The position numbers and the translations under genes were made by a program. Source: an uncultured Clostridia bacterium (GTDB lineage: Bacteria > Bacillota > Clostridia > Christensenellales > Borkfalkiaceae). Taken from it: 25,272 bases of DNA. Below the pieces are notes generated by a model. The model was not told the DNA's origin, searched no databases, and saw nothing but the letters and a program-made list of their open reading frames with translations. Position 1 is the stretch's first letter; every line of letters begins with the position of its first letter. The DNA is taken from NCBI GenBank assembly GCA_934249215.1, contig CAKQKN010000148.1:1-25272 (forward strand), written 5' to 3'. Below, piece after piece: positions 1 to 10,270 of this stretch.

Positions 1-236
1 GCATTTTTGCGGAGAAGAAATCGCCGTCTTGCGGTACGGTTTTTGCAAGGCAAACGACCGAAATCGTACTTTAAGTACGTTGATGGGAGTTTAACACAGC
101 AAAAACCGATTTATTCCCGCAAAAATATTTAGTGATGACGAATGGAATCCCTAAAGCAAAACTTTTTCTTGCGTTTGCAGCGCATAAACGGTAAAAACGC
201 CGCAAACAAGCCTTAATAATCAATATCGATTCATTC
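1..236. other. Left-edge region without a confident gene
   Basis: No reading frame here can be assigned. One plus-strand frame is open from the window edge to TAG at 130-132 (43 codons, no start), but its arginine-rich composition is unlike the neighbouring genes. Another plus frame carries KSPSCG, a motif known in DUF523 proteins, but ends at TAA 72-74 without the rest of that family. A perfect 7-bp dyad, CGTACTT-T-AAGTACG, lies at 65-79. A plus-strand terminator follows at 237-265, so the 3' end of a plus-strand transcript from outside the window is plausible. Confidence 0.3.
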
Positions 237-268
237 AACGCATCGCTTCCGCGACGCGTTTTTTTATT
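237..268 (+). terminator. Rho-independent terminator of an upstream plus-strand transcript
   Basis: A ten-base arm (237-246) and its partner (251-260) pair around a TTCC loop with one A-C mismatch. A T-rich tract TTTTTATTT follows directly. The T tract is on the plus side only, so it should stop transcription entering from the left. Confidence 0.55.
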
Positions 269-330
269 TCTTTATTCTTTAAAATTCCGATCAAAAAGTC
301 ACCGTATAGGTCGTTTATCGCCACTTTCAG

Positions 331-392
331 CCTTTCCCGAGCGGGAAAGGCAGCAAATCAAGTGGCTACACGAAGATTCGACGGATGAGGGC
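331..392 (+). repeat. Partial copy of the MITE-like repeat (family M)
   Basis: The segment begins with a 20-base palindrome (331-350, CCTTTCCCGAGCGGGAAAGG). It continues as AGCAAATCAAGTGG and ends GACGGATGAGGGC. This matches the left half of the element at 19621-19779 with scattered differences. The other half of that element is missing here, so this is a truncated copy. Confidence 0.7.
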
Positions 393-414
393 ATCCTTAC
401 GTAATTTCTCCCGT

Positions 415-600
415 CATCCCGAGCGTTGTTTCCTTGTCAAACCTCTTCCCGTCATCCCGAGCCGATTTTCTTGATCAACCGACGAGGGATCTAGGGGGCG
501 CAAGCCCCCGCACTTCTGAACTCAGCTCATGTTTCGAGTGCGCGCGGAGTGCCTGGATCCTTCGAAAGCCGAGTAAATGAGCAAGGCTCAGGATGACGGG
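415..600. repeat. Palindromic GTCATCC repeat (family A)
   Basis: A truncated unit (415-446) is followed by a full one. The full unit is an imperfect palindrome with outer arms CCCGTCATCCCGAGCC (448-463) and GGCTCAGGATGACGGG (585-600), one mismatch apart. It has an internal mini-hairpin GGGGGCGCAAGCCCCC. Family members recur at 14410-14670 and 20051-20918. The right part, from about 531, is also one end of a larger composite whose inverted copy lies at 14224-14480. Confidence 0.8.
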
Positions 601-763
601 AAAGAGATAACGCGCGCGGCATGTATGAGCTTCTTTGTCCTCATCCGTCTTTTGCTCGTATTACTCGCAAAATCCACCCCGCTTACGCGCGGCGCGCCCC
701 TGTTGTCGCTTACGCGACATTTCCCCCGTTTTGCGGGGAAATCGCCCCGAAGCGGAAGGTTTT
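531..763 (+). repeat. Composite dispersed repeat, copy 1
   Basis: This segment joins the right half of a family A palindrome to a family M-like tail. The tail has CCTCATCCGTCTTTTGCTCG, a CGCGGCGCGCCCCTGT stretch and CCCCCGTTTTGCGGGG. The whole aligns with the reverse complement of 14224-14480. Within it, 571-600 matches the reverse complement of 14410-14439 at 29 of 30 bases. Open frames across it look like read-through of repeat DNA, not genes. Confidence 0.75.
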
Positions 764-790
764 TTGCCTTCTTCGATTTCGGCGAATCCG

Positions 791-833
791 AAAAAAAACG
801 ACTTACAGACAGAAACCCGCCTATAAGTCGTTT
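791..833 (-). terminator. gyrA terminator
   Basis: On the minus strand a perfect 10-bp stem (arms 824-833 and 796-805, AAACGACTTA with TAAGTCGTTT) is followed by a run of U residues (plus-strand A run at 791-798). It lies about 70 bases past the gyrA stop. The 18-base loop is longer than usual. A second hairpin at 878-894, followed by eight T on the plus strand, lies closer to gyrA but points the other way. Confidence 0.6.
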
Positions 834-902
834 ATTCGCTATTTCGCGACTTTTCGCCGCTTAATTTTTAATCTCATCGAACCGCTTCACGGCTCGTTTT
901 TT

Positions 903-3674
903 TTATTCTTCGTCGTCCGAAGCACCTTCGTCGGTCGGATTTTCACCCGCATCGACGCCCGTATCGGCGTTCGCTTCCGCACCCGATTCAACGGCGGAAT
1001 TTTCAGAGACTTCGACGTCCTCTTTGATCGATTCGACCGCGTTTTCACCCGATTCGTCGCCCTCGCCGTCGGGTTGTTCTTCCGAATGCGGCACGACGGC
1101 AACCGACTTAACGACAGCCCCGCCGAGCTTCATAACGGTAACGCCCTTCGTATCTCTTCCGATCTTCGAAATACCCGTTGCGGCGGTACGAATTATAATG
1201 CCGTTGTCGGAAATGATCATAATATCTTCGTCGTCTTTAACGAGTTTCAGACATGCGAGGTTGCCCGTCTTTTCATTGAACACGCCCGCCTTGATACCCT
1301 TTCCGCCGCGCGACTGGAGCCTGTAGTCCTCAATATCGGAACGCTTGCCGAATCCGTGCTCACTGAGCGTAAGAACGTCATAGCCCGCCTTAATGACCGT
1401 CATATCGACGACAGCGTCGTCATCGCTTATCTGCATCGCCTTAACGCCCATCGTATCTCTGCCCATCGGTCTGACGTCCGTTTCGGAGAATCTGATGCAC
1501 TTGCCTTCGTGCGAAGCGACGAGAATCTCGTCCTCGCCCGAGCTTACCTGAACGGAAATCAGCTCGTCGCCCTCGTTGAGATTGATCGCGATCTTACCCG
1601 TTTTACGGATATTATCGAATTCGGAAACGGCGGTTTTCTTGATGAGTCCGCGCTTGGTCGCAAGAACGATATACGCCGCCCCCGACACCGAAACTTCCGT
1701 TCCGTCCTCTGTAACCGCGTTTTCCGCGCCTTCAAAAACGGTTTCGCAGCCCTCGACGGTTATCGAAGCGTTTTCGACGCCTTCCGTTTCCTCGCTTTCA
1801 GCGACAGTCGACGTAGCGTTAAGCGGAATGATTGCCGACGGATGTTCGCCCGGCTCGAGCTGCAACAGATTGACGACCGCTCTTCCTCTTGCGGCTTTCA
1901 TCGCTTCGGGAATCTCGTACCCCATCAGGCGATACACTTTTCCGAAATTGGTAAAGAACAGCAGTCTGTCGTGCGTGGACGACACGAACATATCCTCGAC
2001 GAAATCTTCTTCCTTGGGCTTGTGCGCGGTAATACCTCTGCCGCCGCGCCGCTGGGATTTATATTCCTCAAGCGAAATACGCTTGATATACCCGAAGTGG
2101 GTAATGGAAATAACGACGTCCTCTTTCTTGACGAGGTCCGCAAGATCGATTTCGCTTTCGTCGTAAGAAAGCTCGGTCTTTCTGGGCGTCGGATATTTTT
2201 CTTTGAGCGAAATAAGGTCGTTCTTGATGATTGCGAGAATTCTTTCGGGCTTCGCGAGTATGTCGCGAAGATCTTCCATCTGCGCGTCGAGCGCAACGAG
2301 TTCTTCCTTGAGTTTTTCGACCTCGAGCGAAGTAAGTCTTTGCAAGCGCATATCGAGTATCGCGTTCGCCTGTTTTTCGTCGAGTTCGAACGCGCCGATA
2401 AGGTTGGCTTGTGCCTCCTGTCTGTCGCGCGATTTTTTGATGATCGCGATCACTTCGTCAATGCTTGCAAGCGCGATAACGAGCCCTTTAACGATATGCT
2501 CGCGCTCTTCGGTCTTTGCAAGGTCGTATTTGACGCTGCGCGTAACGACGTCGATCTGATGTCTGACGTAAGCCTCGAGAATCTGTTTGAGATTCATGAT
2601 CTTCGGCTCGCCGTCGAGAAGCGCCAGCATTATGATACCGTCGCTCTTCTGCAAATCGGTGTGCTTATATAACGTATTGAGAACGACTTGCGGGTTCGCG
2701 TCTTTCTTCACGTCGATGACGATACGCATACCGTGTCTGTCGGACTCGTCGTTGATATCGGAAATACCCTCGATTCTCTTTTGCTTGACGAGATCGGCAA
2801 TATATTCGATAAGTTTCTGTTTGTTTACCTGATACGGCAATTCGGTAACGACGATTCTGTGTCTGGTTCCGTTGGCAAAATCCTCGATCTCGCACTTACT
2901 GCGAAGAACGTAATTGCCTCTACCCGTCATAAACGCGTTCTTAATGCCCGCTCTGCCGAGAAGAGTCGCCCCGGTCGGGAAATCTGGTGCGGGGATATGC
3001 TCCATCAGTTCTTCGATCGTGATATCGGGGTTTTCGATAAGCGCGATCGTGCCGTCGATAACCTCGTTAAGGTTGTGCGGCGGGATATTCGTCGCCATAC
3101 CGACGGCGATACCGTCCGAGCCGTTGACGAGAATATTCGGATATTTCGCAGGTAAAACGGTCGGCTGCATTCTCGTATCGTCGAAGTTGGGATAGAAATC
3201 AACCGTTTCTTTGTCTATATCGCGAAGCATTTCGAGCGCAAGCTTGCTCATTCTCGCTTCGGTATAACGGTAAGCGGCAGGCGGATCTCCGTCGACCGAA
3301 CCGAAGTTTCCGTGTCCGTCGACGAGCGGCAGGTTGATCGAAAAGTCCTGCGCAAGACGAACCAACGCGTCGTAAACCGAGCTGTCGCCGTGCGGGTGAT
3401 ATTTACCGAGAACGTCACCGACGATCGCGGCACATTTCTTATACGCCTTTTCGGGGGTAAGCCCCATTTCGTTCATTGCGTACAAAATTCTTCTGTGAAC
3501 GGGTTTAAGACCGTCGCGCACGTCGGGGATCGCGCGGGAAACGTTGACCGCCATAGCGTAAGCGATGAACGATTTTTTTAATTCCTGATCGACCTCTACG
3601 TTAATGACGTTGGTCATTTCAAGCTTTTGCTTAAATTCCGACGTAAGTTCGGCACTGAATTCTTTTTTTGCCAT
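903..3674 (-). CDS. gyrA: DNA gyrase subunit A
   Basis: This is the breakage-reunion subunit of type IIA topoisomerase. With GyrB it introduces negative supercoils in the chromosome. The 923-residue protein carries the winged-helix/tower region (about 35-500). The active-site tyrosine is Tyr137 in the motif RYTEARM. The quinolone-determining loop [10 protein letters not shown] keeps Ser98 and Asp102, the positions of E. coli Ser83 and Asp87, so it looks quinolone-susceptible there. The GyrA box QRRGGRG is at 541-547 and opens the C-terminal beta-pinwheel. Two features are unusual: an acidic insertion of about 45 residues (about 620-665) inside the pinwheel, and an acidic tail (864-923). Together they make the protein longer than the usual 800-870 residues. 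The ATG at 3674 has AGGAGGT about 10 bases upstream. gyrB lies 263 bp upstream on the same strand with no clear terminator between, so co-transcription is likely. Confidence 0.98.
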   Translation of the reverse strand: MAKKEFSAELTSEFKQKLEMTNVINVEVDQELKKSFIAYAMAVNVSRAIPDVRDGLKPVHRRILYAMNEMGLTPEKAYKKCAAIVGDVLGKYHPHGDSSVYDALVRLAQDFSINLPLVDGHGNFGSVDGDPPAAYRYTEARMSKLALEMLRDIDKETVDFYPNFDDTRMQPTVLPAKYPNILVNGSDGIAVGMATNIPPHNLNEVIDGTIALIENPDITIEELMEHIPAPDFPTGATLLGRAGIKNAFMTGRGNYVLRSKCEIEDFANGTRHRIVVTELPYQVNKQKLIEYIADLVKQKRIEGISDINDESDRHGMRIVIDVKKDANPQVVLNTLYKHTDLQKSDGIIMLALLDGEPKIMNLKQILEAYVRHQIDVVTRSVKYDLAKTEEREHIVKGLVIALASIDEVIAIIKKSRDRQEAQANLIGAFELDEKQANAILDMRLQRLTSLEVEKLKEELVALDAQMEDLRDILAKPERILAIIKNDLISLKEKYPTPRKTELSYDESEIDLADLVKKEDVVISITHFGYIKRISLEEYKSQRRGGRGITAHKPKEEDFVEDMFVSSTHDRLLFFTNFGKVYRLMGYEIPEAMKAARGRAVVNLLQLEPGEHPSAIIPLNATSTVAESEETEGVENASITVEGCETVFEGAENAVTEDGTEVSVSGAAYIVLATKRGLIKKTAVSEFDNIRKTGKIAINLNEGDELISVQVSSGEDEILVASHEGKCIRFSETDVRPMGRDTMGVKAMQISDDDAVVDMTVIKAGYDVLTLSEHGFGKRSDIEDYRLQSRGGKGIKAGVFNEKTGNLACLKLVKDDEDIMIISDNGIIIRTAATGISKIGRDTKGVTVMKLGGAVVKSVAVVPHSEEQPDGEGDESGENAVESIKEDVEVSENSAVESGAEANADTGVDAGENPTDEGASDDEE

Positions 3675-3937
3675 TATATTTCGCTACCTCCTGAATAGCG
3701 TTGAGGTGGTGTTGTAGAAATAATATTCGTTTTTGTTCGCAAAACTCTTTTAAAATTACGTTTTGCCGTTTTGCGCCGTAGTCGCGGCTTCGGAAAAACT
3801 CATCTTTGCCATTTTTGGGTGTCAGGCAAAGCAGAGCAAGGCTCGACGTAAGTTCGAGGGTACGATAGACCTCTGTGGTCATCGTAATCTCGGGCTTACG
3901 GCAGTAACGCCGCTATGCGAAGCATGACGCCGCAAAA
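3675..3937. other. gyrB-gyrA spacer with a long hairpin
   Basis: This 263-bp spacer holds the gyrA ribosome binding site and no convincing gene. A two-tier inverted repeat lies at 3847-3900. The outer arms are CGTAAGTTCGAG (3847-3858) and CTCGGGCTTACG (3889-3900). The inner arms are TACGATAGACC (3861-3871) and GGTCATCGTA (3877-3886), with one bulged A. Read as plus-strand RNA, the two outer mismatches become G-U pairs. I found no clear internal promoter for gyrA. Confidence 0.5.
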
Positions 3938-5863
<1,926 letters not shown>

Positions 5864-5980
5864 TTACGCTTTTGATTAAAAGCGCGCAACGCGTTTATTT
5901 GCCACGTAACGAATGCCTTTTGTATCGGAACGAACCCGATACGCATGTGCGTGCTTACGCGCGCGTGTGCGTTTATATTT

Positions 5981-6009
5981 ATTATAAATTATACAAATAT
6001 AATTGTAAA
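5981..6009 (-). promoter_or_regulatory. Sigma-A promoter for gyrB-gyrA
   Basis: Read on the minus strand, TTTACA (6004-6009) is separated by exactly 17 bases from a perfect TATAAT (5981-5986). The predicted start is near 5974, leaving about 120 bases of leader before the gyrB ATG. The surrounding sequence is AT-rich. Confidence 0.75.
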
Positions 6010-6080
6010 GCATTTTCAGCAACTTCTTACTGCGATTTCAAGAATTTCCCGACCTCTTCCCTCAACCCGTCGCCATAAAA

Positions 6081-6109
6081 TTGACCTTTTCCCTGAAATC
6101 TGTTATAAT
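6081..6109 (+). promoter_or_regulatory. Near-consensus sigma-A promoter for a leaderless gene
   Basis: TTGACC (6081-6086), a 17-base spacer and TATAAT (6104-6109) preceded by TG one base away (extended -10). The +1 is expected about seven bases after the -10, at or one base before the ATG at 6117. Confidence 0.8.
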
Positions 6110-6116
6110 ACCGCCT

Positions 6117-6929
6117 ATGAAGATAGGTATAAACGGAGATTGCGTCGGTCTTACAGACGCCCGAAAAAACGTAAAAACGCTCGTCGAAAAAGGTTTCGAA
6201 GCCACTTTCATAATGGCGGAGGACGAACGGCTCGACGAATTTTGCCGCACCGCAAAGGAATACGCTCTGACCGTCGAAACACTGCACGGACCTTTTCTTT
6301 CGGACGGCGCGTGTTCGATAAACGACGTGTGGATGCCGGGCGAGCGCGGCGAAAAAATGCTCTGTCGAATGCTGAAATCCGCCGAAAACTGCGCAAAATA
6401 CGGCATTCCGTATCTTATAACGCACTTATCGTCGGGCAACGACGCGCCGTTTGTCAACGAGTGCGGGCTCGAACGTTTCGGCGCGCTCGTAAAGCGTGCG
6501 AAAGAACTCGGGGTCGTCATCGCGTTCGAAAATTTGAGGAAAACGGGCAATTTCGCCTGCGCACTCGAATACTTTCCCGAGTCGGGCTTCTGTCTTGACG
6601 TCGGGCATCAATTCTGCTATGCGGGCGGAAAACAATTCCTGCCCTTTTTCGGCGACCGCCTCGTAACGATGCATATTCACGACAATTTCCTCACGGCCGG
6701 GCAGGATCTGCACCTTATTCCGTTCGACGGAAAGATCGATTATCGCTTACTCGCAAAGCAACTGCGCGATCTTAACTATGACGGAACGCTTATGCTCGAA
6801 GTTTTCCGCGGTTTCGGCAAAGAAGTCGCCGAAAGACCATACGCTTCGCTTTCGGACGAGCAATATATCGCTCGAGCGGCGGCTGCGGCGAAAAAACTTA
6901 AAAAACTCGTCGAAAACCCCGCAGAATAA
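6117..6929 (+). CDS. Sugar phosphate isomerase/epimerase-like TIM-barrel protein (AP endonuclease family 2)
   Basis: This 270-residue cytoplasmic protein has the xylose isomerase-like TIM-barrel pattern. The N-terminal first strand is MKIGINGD. Probable metal ligands are Glu138 (AFENL), Asp161 and His164 (CLDVGH), His186/His188/Asp189 (MHIHDN), His199 and Glu228 (LMLEVF). Proteins of this family isomerise or epimerise sugars or act as endonuclease IV. The substrate cannot be told from sequence, and the short length and MHIHDN loop favour a sugar isomerase over a DNA repair enzyme. The reading frame extends back to TTG 6081, but that TTG is the -35 box of the promoter, and MKIGI is the normal start of the family. 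No ribosome binding site precedes ATG 6117, consistent with leaderless translation. It is a single gene, convergent with pilB. Confidence 0.85.
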   Translation: MKIGINGDCVGLTDARKNVKTLVEKGFEATFIMAEDERLDEFCRTAKEYALTVETLHGPFLSDGACSINDVWMPGERGEKMLCRMLKSAENCAKYGIPYLITHLSSGNDAPFVNECGLERFGALVKRAKELGVVIAFENLRKTGNFACALEYFPESGFCLDVGHQFCYAGGKQFLPFFGDRLVTMHIHDNFLTAGQDLHLIPFDGKIDYRLLAKQLRDLNYDGTLMLEVFRGFGKEVAERPYASLSDEQYIARAAAAAKKLKKLVENPAE

Positions 6930-7001
6930 TTAAAGTTTCGGCCAGAAAAACGGCGCAGAAACGGCTCGCCGCACCGCACAATACGCCCACAAAAACCCAC
7001 G

Positions 7002-7016
7002 TATAGGTCGATTATC
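7002..7016 (-). repeat. Short intergenic motif GATAATCGACCTATA
   Basis: This 15-base sequence recurs in the spacer at 23673-23690 and 23750-23767, and with one change at 305-320. Copies here and at 305-320 are in the opposite orientation to the two on the right. All four are outside genes. Confidence 0.55.
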
Positions 7017-7031
7017 CCGCAATTAAAAGTT

Positions 7032-7066
7032 AAAGCCGACGGACAAAAAATCCGTCGGCTTTTAAT
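7032..7066. terminator. Bidirectional terminator between the isomerase gene and pilB
   Basis: A perfect 12-bp stem (AAAGCCGACGGA 7032-7043 with TCCGTCGGCTTT 7051-7062) encloses a CAAAAAA loop. T-rich sequence follows on both strands. It lies between two convergent genes and can serve both. Confidence 0.8.
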
Positions 7067-7079
7067 CGTTTTTGAAAAA

Positions 7080-8771
7080 CTATTGAACGTTGATCGAGAG
7101 GAATTCCACCATATCTGTCGTTCCGTTGAGAACGAGACGGCGGCAGGATTCCGAAAGCTCGGTCATACCGTTTTCGATGGCGAGTTTTCTTATATCGTCC
7201 GATTTCATATCCGACGAAATATTCGCCTTTACGTGGTTGTCGAGATAGAGAATTTCGTGAATGGCGATTCGCCCTTTATATCCCGTCTGGTTGCAGAACT
7301 GGCACCCCGCGCTTCTGAAAATGGTCGCAGGCTCGTCGATTCCGAGCAGTTTCATTTCCTCGTCGGTGGTTTTCGAACGTTTTTTGCAAACGGGGCAAAG
7401 CCGCTTGATAAGTCTTTGCGCGATAACGCCGATCAGCGCGTCTTTCGCAAGGTAATTGCTGACGCCCATATCGATAAGACGGGTGAACGCCCCGGGCGCG
7501 TCGTTCGTGTGGAGCGTGGAGAACACCAAGTGTCCGGTAATCGACGCTCTTATCGCTATATCCGCCGTTTCTTCGTCACGGATTTCCCCGATCATTATGA
7601 CGTCCGGGTCCTGACGGAGTATGCTTCGAAGGGACGCGGCGAACGTAAGATTGGCTTTCGTGTTGACCTGAACCTGATTGACGCCGGGAAGCGTGTATTC
7701 GACAGGGTCCTCGACGGTAACGATGTTCACGTCGGGCGTGTTTTTTTCTTTAAGGAAGGAGTAAAGAGTGGTCGATTTTCCGCAACCGGTCGGGCCCGTC
7801 AAAAGGACGATTCCGTGCGGATGCGCGAGAATTTTATCGACGACGGCGTTTTCTTCGGGCGTAAACCCGAGTTCCGCGCGGGTAAATTTGAACGAAGTCT
7901 TGTCGAGAATACGGACAACGAACTTTTCGCCGTGCACGGTGGGAAGCGTCGACACACGGAAATCGTATTCCGTGCCGTTTATCATCATATTGATACGGCC
8001 GTCCTGCGGGATTCGGCGCTCGGCGATATTGAGCCCCGACAAAATTTTAAGACGCGCGCAAATGGCGGGATAAGACTCGATCGGGAAATCGGCGCGTTCC
8101 TGAAGATCGCCGTCGATACGATAACGGACTTTAACGACCTTTTCGAACGGCTCGATGTGAATATCGCTCGCGCGGAAAGGAATGGCTTCTTTGATGATTG
8201 AATCGACGAGCCTTACCGCGGGCGCATTTATAACGTCCTCGACGCTTTCGACGACGGTGTTACCCGTTTCCTTGGCGTCGCGAAGGAGTTGTTTGTCGCT
8301 TTCCGTCTGAAGCGTCTGGAGCGCGCTGGTCGTCGATCTGACCGCGGCGATCGAATCGAGAAGAACGTCGATCTGCGTCGGCGGTACGAGAATATACTCG
8401 ATCTGCCCGGTATAAAAAGTCGCGCCCATCGACACGGCGTTATAATCGAGCGGTCTGCCGACAGCCATAAGAAGTATGCCGTCTTTGGTTTTCATAAGCG
8501 GCACCATCTTGATCTTTTTGAGGAACGCAAGATTATATTTGTCCGCGATATCCTCTTCGACGTCGAACATGTCCATCTCGGCATACGCCATATTATAGAA
8601 TTCGCCGAGCGCGGGCAAAGCCTCCGCTTCCGAGCAATAATTCTTGACGAGCATATACTTTTCGACCGTCATATTGATACGAGCGCAGTCCTCGAGCGTC
8701 TTATCGCGAAGCTTTTTCTTGATTATTTTTTTATAAATGTAATAATTGATTATCTCGTAATTGATATTCAA
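7080..8771 (-). CDS. pilB: Type IV pilus assembly ATPase PilB (GspE family)
   Basis: This cytoplasmic hexameric ATPase powers pilus extension. The 563-residue protein has an N-terminal GspE-N-like domain (about 20-140). The motor domain has Walker A GPTGCGKST (326-334), the Asp box VEDPVEY (353-359), Walker B IMIGEIRDEE (392-401) and the His box HLVFSTLHTNDA (414-425). It has the four-cysteine zinc site Cys459/462 and Cys490/493, which separates PilB from the retraction ATPase PilT. The start is TTG 8771: GGAGGT lies seven bases upstream, and the next ATG is well inside the N-terminal domain. It is the last gene of the operon, 133 bp after pilC, and ends at the bidirectional terminator. No PilT is seen in the window. 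Confidence 0.95.
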   Translation of the reverse strand: MNINYEIINYYIYKKIIKKKLRDKTLEDCARINMTVEKYMLVKNYCSEAEALPALGEFYNMAYAEMDMFDVEEDIADKYNLAFLKKIKMVPLMKTKDGILLMAVGRPLDYNAVSMGATFYTGQIEYILVPPTQIDVLLDSIAAVRSTTSALQTLQTESDKQLLRDAKETGNTVVESVEDVINAPAVRLVDSIIKEAIPFRASDIHIEPFEKVVKVRYRIDGDLQERADFPIESYPAICARLKILSGLNIAERRIPQDGRINMMINGTEYDFRVSTLPTVHGEKFVVRILDKTSFKFTRAELGFTPEENAVVDKILAHPHGIVLLTGPTGCGKSTTLYSFLKEKNTPDVNIVTVEDPVEYTLPGVNQVQVNTKANLTFAASLRSILRQDPDVIMIGEIRDEETADIAIRASITGHLVFSTLHTNDAPGAFTRLIDMGVSNYLAKDALIGVIAQRLIKRLCPVCKKRSKTTDEEMKLLGIDEPATIFRSAGCQFCNQTGYKGRIAIHEILYLDNHVKANISSDMKSDDIRKLAIENGMTELSESCRRLVLNGTTDMVEFLSINVQ

Positions 8772-8904
8772 AAATGTAACCTCCGTAGCTTTCCGAATAA
8801 CAAAAAACAGGGCAATAGCACCGTTAATCGACGTTTAAGACGTTTTCGTCCCTCGTGCTTTATTCTTATTCAAACGTTTTTCTTGATTGAAAAGAACTTG
8901 ATTT

Positions 8905-10179
8905 TTATCTCAAAGAAAAGAAATTCGTCGCGATTCTCGCGAGTTCTCTTACCGCGGGTTCAGCCGCGCCGTAATCCTGCTGCATTATCGCAAGCATCGG
9001 CGAGTACACCGCGATAAACAGAACGCCGATAACCCCGCCCATAAGACCGAGCATGATCGGCTGAATCGCGCTCGTCGTTTTGACGATCGACGTTTCCACC
9101 TGCTGATCGAAGAAGTTCTGCGATCTGATAAGCACTTCCTCGATGCCGCCCGTCTTTTCGCCGGTAGACAGCATCTGAATGAGCATTTGCGGGAAAATAT
9201 TGTAATTTCCCATCGCGAAAGTAAGCGAAGCGCCGCGTCTGACGTCCTCGATAACGTTTTTGAACTGCTTTTGCGCGTATCTGTTGCCGAGCATGTTCTG
9301 AACGACGGCAAGCGCGTCCACGAGGTTCATACCGCTCGCGAGAAGCAAGCCCGTCGCTTTCGTGAACTTACTCGCGACCATATTGATCTGAACGTGTTTA
9401 ATGAGCGGCAATCGATATTTGATAACGTCGAAAGCATACTTACCCTTTTCCGTCTGAAGCGCGAAGAACACGAGCGCGACGATGATAACGACGGCATATA
9501 AAAGATTAAGTCCGTTCGCCCTCGTCCAGTCGCTCGCCGCGAAAACGGCGACGGTAATCTTGTTCATATTCTCGAGATGCATCGATTCGAGCGTTCCCTC
9601 GAACATAGGAATAACGATGAGGAGGAACAACAAAATAACGCCGAGAAGAAGAACGCCCATCGCGATAGGATAGGCCAGCGCCCCCTTGACTTTCCGCGAA
9701 ATTGCGACTTCTTTTTCATAATAGTCGGCAAGATTAGTCAGAACGAGTTCGAGATTACCCGAAATTTCGCCTACGAAAATCATACTGCGGAAGAATTCGG
9801 GGAAGATTTTGCTGTGTTTTTCCATCGCTTTGGAAAGGAGCACGCCGATTTTAACGTCGTCGTAAACCATACACAGAATTTTCTTGAAGAACCCCGAAAA
9901 TTTCTGAACTTTAAGTTGTGCGAGGCTGTCGAGAATCGATATACCGGAATTCAGAAGAATGGCGAATTGCCGACAAAAGTTCGTAAGCTCGGGGATTTCC
10001 ACCTTGCCCGTCAGCGAGAAGAACTGACTCGGCGAAGCGTCCGTCAGCGGCTTGCAGGAAATGAGAAACAGGTTCTGCTGTGCGAGCTGTTGCCTGAGAT
10101 GATTCTCGTTTTCCGCAAAAAACGAACCCGTAAACTTCTTTTTCTCGATATTTACAGCCGTATATTTATATTTTCGCAA
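8905..10179 (-). CDS. pilC: Type IV pilus inner membrane platform protein PilC (GspF family)
   Basis: This membrane protein anchors the assembly ATPase and guides pilin subunits out of the membrane. The 424 residues hold two GspF domains (about 65-190 and 265-395). Hydrophobic segments lie at about 169-193, 226-242 and 371-393, the usual PilC topology. The motifs GEISGNLE (137-144) and GEKTGGIEE (340-348) are equivalent conserved turns of the two halves. The start is TTG 10179 (MRKYKYTAVN), with CGGAGGT four bases away; MRKYKYTA is a typical PilC beginning. It lies between pilD and pilB in one operon. Confidence 0.95.
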   Translation of the reverse strand: MRKYKYTAVNIEKKKFTGSFFAENENHLRQQLAQQNLFLISCKPLTDASPSQFFSLTGKVEIPELTNFCRQFAILLNSGISILDSLAQLKVQKFSGFFKKILCMVYDDVKIGVLLSKAMEKHSKIFPEFFRSMIFVGEISGNLELVLTNLADYYEKEVAISRKVKGALAYPIAMGVLLLGVILLFLLIVIPMFEGTLESMHLENMNKITVAVFAASDWTRANGLNLLYAVVIIVALVFFALQTEKGKYAFDVIKYRLPLIKHVQINMVASKFTKATGLLLASGMNLVDALAVVQNMLGNRYAQKQFKNVIEDVRRGASLTFAMGNYNIFPQMLIQMLSTGEKTGGIEEVLIRSQNFFDQQVETSIVKTTSAIQPIMLGLMGGVIGVLFIAVYSPMLAIMQQDYGAAEPAVRELARIATNFFSLR

Positions 10180-10270
10180 TTTTACCTCCGTATTCGCGGT
10201 ATGGTAACCGAATTAAACCCTCCGTCGCCCGAACGACCGAACGCACGAAGCGGCGATCGGGCACCATTCG

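Noticed and set aside
10..74. 3' end of a DUF523 gene from the KSPSCG motif
   Set aside because: In that family the motif is internal and followed by further conserved sequence. Here the frame stops after about 15 unrelated residues.
878..902. Hairpin CGAACCG-CTTCA-CGGCTCG followed by eight T as the gyrA terminator
   Set aside because: The T run follows on the plus strand, the wrong direction for gyrA. The stem has a mismatch in that direction, and the minus-strand terminator at 791-833 fits better.
621..2672. Open frame of 683 codons on the plus strand across the repeat and gyrA
   Set aside because: It runs antisense to an unmistakable gyrA and begins in repeat DNA. The protein has no family features; it is a by-product of the codon bias of gyrA.
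3631..3882. Open frame of 83 codons between gyrB and gyrA on the minus strand
   Set aside because: It overlaps the gyrA start in another frame, covers the hairpin and the gyrA ribosome binding site, and has no family resemblance.
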